NCBI GenBank assembly: GCA_027343965.1
Contig: DAHWJX010000080.1
Location: forward strand, 1-18,562
Length of the DNA stretch: 18,562 bases
Direction: 5' to 3'
Origin: JAKACU01 sp021821185
Lineage (GTDB): Bacteria; Bacillota; Bacilli; Alicyclobacillales; SLC66
Within the stretch, counting starts at the first letter, position 1. Every line of letters starts with the position of its first letter. Below are positions 14,807 through 18,562 of this stretch, in pieces. The notes under the pieces are model-generated. The model saw only the letters and a program-made list of their open reading frames with translations, was not told where the DNA came from and did no database searches. The position numbers and the translations under genes were made by a program.

Positions 14807-15361
14807 TTGGATCCAATCAGGCAGAAGATAATTCCTGCGGCGCGACGTATTTCAGATCTTGAGGAAATGGTGAAATATAAGTTTGAGTACGTTGTGATGT
14901 TACAAGTACACTTGGCGCAGCTTATGTACGTGACCAACATGGCACACACACATCATAAGAAGTTAATTTTGCACGCCGATCTCATTCAAGGCATGCGCTC
15001 AGATGAACATGGCGCACAGTATTTGTGTCAGGAGATTAAACCTGACGGAATCATTTCCACACACGCTCAGGTGTTGGAAATGGCCAAAAAGCGAGATGTT
15101 CTGACTGTTCAACGCGTGTTTTTACTCGATTCACAATCCCTTGAGACGAGTTTGCGTGTGATTAATTCTGTGCGGCCAGACTACATTGAACTTTTGCCTG
15201 GTGTCATACCTGAGTTGATTAAGGAAGTTTATGAAGCGACGCGCATTCCGATTTTTGCAGGCGGATTTATTCGTACCCTGGACCAAGTGCGTCAGGCCCA
15301 TGACGCGGGTGCTGTGGCCATCACAACGTCGAATAAAGAGTTGTGGAAGATGAAGTTGTAA
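14807..15361 (+). CDS. glpP: Glycerol-3-phosphate-responsive antiterminator
   Basis: A 184-residue cytoplasmic RNA-binding regulator; the B. subtilis protein has about 192 residues. Conserved stretches are KLILHADLIQGMRSDEHGA, KPDGIISTHAQV, VQRVFLLDSQSLE, PDYIELLPGVIPELI, PIFAGGFIRTLDQV and AVAITTSNKELW, which match GlpP throughout. The family has a TIM-barrel-like fold binding glycerol 3-phosphate. With ligand bound, GlpP lets RNA polymerase read through leader terminators of glp genes, and such leaders are present before glpK and glpD here. TTG 14807 is chosen because AGGGGTG precedes it by about 7 bases and the protein then starts close to the usual N-terminus; GTG 14798 and a TTG at 14756 inside the DUF1641 gene are alternatives. 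As the last gene of the glpD unit it would control its own transcription. No terminator is visible after it. Confidence 0.93.
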   Translation: MDPIRQKIIPAARRISDLEEMVKYKFEYVVMLQVHLAQLMYVTNMAHTHHKKLILHADLIQGMRSDEHGAQYLCQEIKPDGIISTHAQVLEMAKKRDVLTVQRVFLLDSQSLETSLRVINSVRPDYIELLPGVIPELIKEVYEATRIPIFAGGFIRTLDQVRQAHDAGAVAITTSNKELWKMKL

Positions 15362-15366
15362 GGTTA

Positions 15367-15398
15367 TTGTATATATGTTTGTAAATAGTATATTATTG
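15367..15398 (+). promoter_or_regulatory. Putative promoter and operator of the GntR/LacI-type regulator gene
   Basis: TTGTAT (15367-15372) and TATATT (15389-15394) with a 16-base spacer form a plausible sigma-A promoter. TAGTATATTATTG (15386-15398) covers the -10 and resembles two sites around the mannosidase promoter, which suggests autoregulation. Confidence 0.45.
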
Positions 15399-15449
15399 AT
15401 GGTGGGTATTCCTTGAATGTGACTGTGTTATTTGTGAGGTGTTCTTATT

Positions 15450-16637
15450 TTGCATACCCCTTTATATGAGCAAATCTTTGATTATATTGTGACTGAGATT
15501 CGAGAAGGTCGCTTAAGAAGCGGAAATAAAGTGATGTCTGAGCGTGAACTTGCTGACAAGTTTGGTGTGAGCACTATGACGTCAAAAGGCGCATTGGCTC
15601 GGCTCGCTGCGTTAGGTATCATTGTTCGATCAAGAGGCAAAGGCTCTTTTGTAGCTAAAGAAATTCCAGATCTACCCCAGAACCTTTATTCACATTCACG
15701 TGATGCAAGCGACGGCAACGATAATGAAGACATACAAAGGAAAAGTCATGATGCTGATGGAAGCGCTGATAGTGGGCTGATTGGTCTTATTATTCCTGGG
15801 TTCTCAGATGCCTTTGGAGCAGAATTGGTGCGAGCTATCGAAGAACGATGTTTTGAATTAGGCATGCACGTGATCCTTCGATTTACAAAAGGTCTGCGTT
15901 CTGTCGAGGATGACGCTATACAGGATCTGATGCACCTTGGTGTTAAAGGTTTGCTGATCATGCCTGTGCATGGCGAACATTATAGTTGGCACATTTTAAG
16001 ATTGACATTGGATCGATTCCCTACTGTACTTTTGGATCGCTATCTAAAAGGTATACCGATGTGTGCAGTTTATACTGATAACGTAGCTGCAGCAAGAGAG
16101 ATTACAGCACACGTTCTTGATCATGGGCACCGACATGTTGCCTTTATTTCACCACCTCCAGATGATACATCATCGATTGTTGATCGCTTAAGCGGTTTTA
16201 TAGAAGCGTTTAATCAACGAGGTATGGCTATTATGCCACAATATGTGTTTACAGATCTTCATGCAACTTTACCGATGCATGAAGTGGATCGTACAGAACT
16301 TATTCAGTGTGATACCTTGAGTTTATTTGATTTTGTTAAGTCAAACCGTGAGATCACCGCATTTGTCGCCTGCGAATATGAGAATGCGATCTTGCTTATG
16401 AATGCCATGCAGCAGTTGGATTTACAGGTGCCACAAGATCGTTCTATCGTTTGTTTTGATCACTATAACCACTTCATGGTCAAGCCATTTTTTACGCATG
16501 TGCGACAGGACGAACATCGTATGGGCAGACAAGCCGTCGATTGCTTAATGCAAAATGTTCGTGGTGAAAATGTAATTGCTCCTATCATGATACCTCATCG
16601 AATTGTTCCCTCCTCATCGTTGCAAGTGTTAAAGTAG
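15450..16637 (+). CDS. GntR-type DNA-binding / LacI-type sensor transcription regulator (AraR-like architecture)
   Basis: A 395-residue regulator. Residues 1-72 form a GntR winged helix: PLYEQIFDYIVTEIREGRL, then SERELADKFGVSTMT for the recognition helix, and a wing ending GKGSFVA. A polar, Asp/Ser-rich linker follows (about 73-108). The rest is a periplasmic-binding-protein-like sugar sensor of the LacI/GalR class, with GLIGLIIPGFSDAFGAELV, LLIMPV, VLLDRYLKGI, VYTDNVAAAREIT and HRHVAFISPP. This layout is that of AraR and related sugar repressors. It starts at TTG 15450, with GAGGTG (15435-15440) 9 bases upstream. The mannosidase gene lies 124 bases downstream on the same strand and TAGTATAT-type motifs occur at both promoters, so it probably represses a mannoside locus and itself. 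The effector sugar is unknown. Confidence 0.88.
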   Translation: MHTPLYEQIFDYIVTEIREGRLRSGNKVMSERELADKFGVSTMTSKGALARLAALGIIVRSRGKGSFVAKEIPDLPQNLYSHSRDASDGNDNEDIQRKSHDADGSADSGLIGLIIPGFSDAFGAELVRAIEERCFELGMHVILRFTKGLRSVEDDAIQDLMHLGVKGLLIMPVHGEHYSWHILRLTLDRFPTVLLDRYLKGIPMCAVYTDNVAAAREITAHVLDHGHRHVAFISPPPDDTSSIVDRLSGFIEAFNQRGMAIMPQYVFTDLHATLPMHEVDRTELIQCDTLSLFDFVKSNREITAFVACEYENAILLMNAMQQLDLQVPQDRSIVCFDHYNHFMVKPFFTHVRQDEHRMGRQAVDCLMQNVRGENVIAPIMIPHRIVPSSSLQVLK

Positions 16638-16645
16638 AATCTCAC

Positions 16646-16668
16646 TTGAATTAGTATATTAAATTCAA
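16646..16668. promoter_or_regulatory. Inverted repeat with TAGTATAT motif upstream of the mannosidase promoter
   Basis: TTGAATT (16646-16652) and AATTCAA (16662-16668) are perfect arms. TAGTATATTAAATT (16652-16665) lies within and resembles 15386-15398 and the reverse complement of 16722-16735. There is no T tract, so an operator is more likely than a terminator. Confidence 0.4.
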
Positions 16669-16676
16669 ATTATTCA

Positions 16677-16705
16677 TTGACAGCGCTTTCGATTGATATT
16701 ATACT
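16677..16705 (+). promoter_or_regulatory. Sigma-A promoter overlapped by a cre-like box, upstream of the mannosidase gene
   Basis: TTGACA (16677-16682), a 17-base spacer and TATACT (16700-16705) form a consensus promoter. TGACAGCGCTTTCG (16678-16691) fits the CcpA-box consensus TGWNANCGNTNWCA at all but the last base and overlaps the -35. CcpA bound there would block polymerase, so glucose repression is predicted. Confidence 0.75.
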
Positions 16706-16721
16706 CCTACTAGAAATACTA

Positions 16722-16735
16722 AATTGATATACTAG
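16722..16735 (-). promoter_or_regulatory. Candidate operator downstream of the mannosidase -10
   Basis: On the minus strand this reads CTAGTATATCAATT, close to TAGTATATTAAATT at 16652-16665 and TAGTATATTATTG at 15386-15398. It sits about 10-25 bases after the expected transcription start, a usual repressor position. Confidence 0.4.
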
Positions 16736-16761
16736 GTTGTGCTTCTTGCGGGGTGAATTAT

Positions 16762-18060
16762 TTGTCTAGACGATACCAAGCTGTTTATGAACTGATCGAT
16801 CACGTGCAGCGGGAGCTAGCGCAATCTCCGGAAGTATCCGATGCATTTAAAAAGTGTTATCCCAATACGATAGAGACTACTGTACGTTGGCTTGAAGATG
16901 AAACCGCATTCATTGTCACGGGGGATATCCCTGCTATGTGGCTGCGGGATTCTACATGCCAAGTGCGTCCCTATGTGACTTTGGCAGCTCGTGATGCGGA
17001 AGTAAAGTCATTGATTGAAGGATTGATTAAAAGACAAGCGGCATATATATTGCATGACCCCTACGCTAATGCATTTAACGAAAAAGCTAATGGCAAGGGT
17101 CATCATGATCAGACAGTACGTAGCGCCCTTGTATGGGAGCGGAAGTTTGAATTGGATTCTTTATGTTACCCCATACAACTCTGTCAAGATTACTATACAG
17201 TGACCGGCGATAAAGGATTATTTGATGAAAAAATCCATCAAATGTTTTGGATTATTTTACAGGTATTGCGGCGTGAACAAAAGCATGACAAGGATTCCCC
17301 TTATACATTTAAACGAACTCATTGTCCACCAAGTGATACCCTTGCTTTCGGTAAAGGAACACCTACCAATTTTACGGGAATGGTTTGGTCGGGGTTTCGT
17401 CCCAGTGATGATGCTTGTCAATTTGGTTTTCTTATCCCATCTAATATGTTTGCGGTTGTGTGTCTTACTTATCTTGCTCAGTTAGCTAACGATGTTTACT
17501 GTGACTTTGCTCTGGCTAACGAGGCTAGTTCTTTACGTCAGGATATTGAATTTGGTATTGAGACCTATGGTGTTGTTGATCATCCGGATTTTGGACGTAT
17601 CTATGCCTATGAAACAGATGGATTCGGAAATTACAATTTAATGGATGATGCTAATGTACCCAGTCTTCTGTCGATCCCCTATCTTGGTTATCGATTTGTG
17701 GACGATCCTATCTATCAATCTACTCGTCAATTTGTACTCAGTCAGAAAAATCCTTATTTCTATTCCGGCAAAGCTGCTAGTGGAATTGGAAGTCCCCATA
17801 CACCGAAAGAACATATTTGGCCTATCTCCCTAATCATGCAAGGATTGACCTCAACCAATGAACAGGAACAATGGACTTTAATTGAGATGTTAGTTCGTAC
17901 CACCGCTTCAACGGGATATATGCACGAATCATTTCATGCCAATGATCCATCAGTCTTTACTAGATCATGGTTTGCCTGGGCAAACAGCCTTTTTGGTCAG
18001 CTTATTGTACGGTGGTTGGCTATTCAAGGGCGCCTAGCCGAGGAGGTGATGTCCAAATAA
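16762..18060 (+). CDS. Exo-alpha-1,6-mannosidase, glycoside hydrolase family 125
   Basis: A 432-residue enzyme covering the full (alpha/alpha)6 barrel of GH125 (former DUF1237). Marks are VTGDIPAMWLRDSTCQVRPY, the substrate-cleft WERKFELDSLCYPIQL, WSGFRPSDDACQF and GYMHESFHANDPSVFTRSWF. Clostridium perfringens GH125 uses an Asp near 220 as acid and a Glu near 393 as base (recalled); here the Asp pair of PSDD (216-217) and the Glu of MHESF (389) fit. The family removes non-reducing terminal alpha-1,6-linked mannose without a metal. No signal peptide is seen, so it probably acts in the cytoplasm on imported oligosaccharides. TTG 16762 follows GGGGTGA by 5-6 bases; GTG 16753 overlaps that site and is the alternative. 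A binding-protein gene follows after 53 bases. Confidence 0.92.
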   Translation: MSRRYQAVYELIDHVQRELAQSPEVSDAFKKCYPNTIETTVRWLEDETAFIVTGDIPAMWLRDSTCQVRPYVTLAARDAEVKSLIEGLIKRQAAYILHDPYANAFNEKANGKGHHDQTVRSALVWERKFELDSLCYPIQLCQDYYTVTGDKGLFDEKIHQMFWIILQVLRREQKHDKDSPYTFKRTHCPPSDTLAFGKGTPTNFTGMVWSGFRPSDDACQFGFLIPSNMFAVVCLTYLAQLANDVYCDFALANEASSLRQDIEFGIETYGVVDHPDFGRIYAYETDGFGNYNLMDDANVPSLLSIPYLGYRFVDDPIYQSTRQFVLSQKNPYFYSGKAASGIGSPHTPKEHIWPISLIMQGLTSTNEQEQWTLIEMLVRTTASTGYMHESFHANDPSVFTRSWFAWANSLFGQLIVRWLAIQGRLAEEVMSK

Positions 18061-18113
18061 TTTTGTGAGGTGAAAGATCGTGAGGACATTCTAACATAGG
18101 GGGGGTACTTACA

Positions 18114-18562
18114 TTGAATAGTAAGTTGTTTCAGTACGCGGGTCTAATCGGAGTTACAAGTATGTTCGTTGCGGCTTTAGGCAGTTCCGTACCAGCTTAT
18201 GCGGCCATACACGTGAAGCGTTCTGCCCCAAGCGTTGGTGGTTCGATTACAATTAATGCATCACCACACGGACCATGGGCGGATGTATTCAATCCGTACT
18301 CTCCTGGTGAAAATCAAAATGATATTGTACCAGATATTTATGAACCCCTTGTTCAGTGGAATGGAGCCAATGGCGACAATATACCATGGCTTGCATCAAG
18401 TTGGTCGTGGAGTCACAACAACACTGTACTTACTGTAAAATTGCGTAAAGGCGTCAAATGGTCAAATGGCAAACCATTTACAAGCGCCGATGTTGTTTTT
18501 ACTTACAACATGTTAAAAAAATATCCAGCCATTGATGGTAACGCTCTATGGAGTTACATGAA
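18114..18562 (+). CDS. ABC transporter solute-binding protein, family 5 (DppA/OppA-like), 3' end outside window
   Basis: The frame runs open from TTG 18114 to the window end, giving about 149 of the usual 500-600 residues. A secretion signal (about 1-30) has a hydrophobic core and ends SVPAYA-A, a signal peptidase I site. No lipobox Cys is present, unusual for a Gram-positive binding protein, which is normally lipid-anchored. After it come SITINASPHGPW, NPYSP, DIVPDIYEPLVQWN, IPWLASSWSW and LRKGVKWSNGKPFTSADVVFTYNML, the classic N-terminal pattern of family 5. The start follows a G7 run (18099-18105) by 8 bases. Family 5 proteins mostly bind peptides, but some, as in Thermotoga, bind oligosaccharides. 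Next to an alpha-mannosidase, a mannoside ligand is plausible. Confidence 0.88.
   Translation, partial: MNSKLFQYAGLIGVTSMFVAALGSSVPAYAAIHVKRSAPSVGGSITINASPHGPWADVFNPYSPGENQNDIVPDIYEPLVQWNGANGDNIPWLASSWSWSHNNTVLTVKLRKGVKWSNGKPFTSADVVFTYNMLKKYPAIDGNALWSYM

Noticed and set aside
16646..16668. Inverted repeat after the regulator gene read as a terminator
   Set aside because: The stem is AT-rich with no following T run, and it holds a TAGTATAT motif shared with other promoters, so an operator is the better reading.
18080..18094. Four-codon frame GTG AGG ACA TTC TAA with an AGGTG site, upstream of the binding-protein gene
   Set aside because: It might be a leader peptide or a relic start, but it is too short to support from sequence alone.

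Overview
The window looks like a chromosomal segment of a moderate-GC, spore-former-type Bacillota (class Bacilli). This rests on a BshB2-type bacillithiol deacetylase, a GlpP antiterminator controlling glycerol genes, a cre-like box, strong Shine-Dalgarno sites and frequent TTG start codons. The genus cannot be fixed from the sequence; an environmental or acidophilic relative of the Alicyclobacillaceae is a guess. No rRNA, tRNA, CRISPR array, insertion sequence or phage gene was seen.

Layout. (1) 1-1743, plus strand: the 3' part of a bshB2-like deacetylase gene, then a CPA1-type cation/proton antiporter, ending in a hairpin terminator shared with the convergent operon. (2) 4810-1782, minus strand: pgmB (beta-phosphoglucomutase) and a GH65 maltose phosphorylase, which together turn maltose plus phosphate into glucose and glucose 6-phosphate. 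(3) 5061-8985, plus strand: a membrane PAS-PAS-GGDEF-EAL c-di-GMP protein overlapping a geranylgeranyl-reductase-like flavoprotein. (4) 9125-10825: two single-gene units, a YceI-family protein with a near-perfect sigma-A promoter and a cupin-hemerythrin fusion protein. (5) 10890-15361: glycerol catabolism, glpK, glpD, a DUF1641 gene and glpP. glpK and glpD each follow an extended -10 promoter and a leader hairpin, and the two leaders share a sequence motif, as expected for antitermination by the GlpP encoded at the end of the cluster. (6) 15367-18562: a GntR/LacI-type regulator, a GH125 exo-alpha-1,6-mannosidase with a strong promoter overlapping a cre box, and the start of a family 5 solute-binding protein. 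This looks like the start of an alpha-mannoside utilisation locus running out of the window.

The most notable points are: glpK has no ATG/GTG/TTG at the position indicated by its ribosome binding site and N-terminal homology (an ACG is there); GlpK lacks the histidine that HPr phosphorylates in other Bacillota; a DUF1641 gene lies inside the glp operon; a TAGTATAT-type motif recurs around the GntR/LacI regulator and the mannosidase promoter; and a family 5 binding protein without a lipobox is paired with an alpha-mannosidase. All functional calls come from reading motifs by eye, with no database search.
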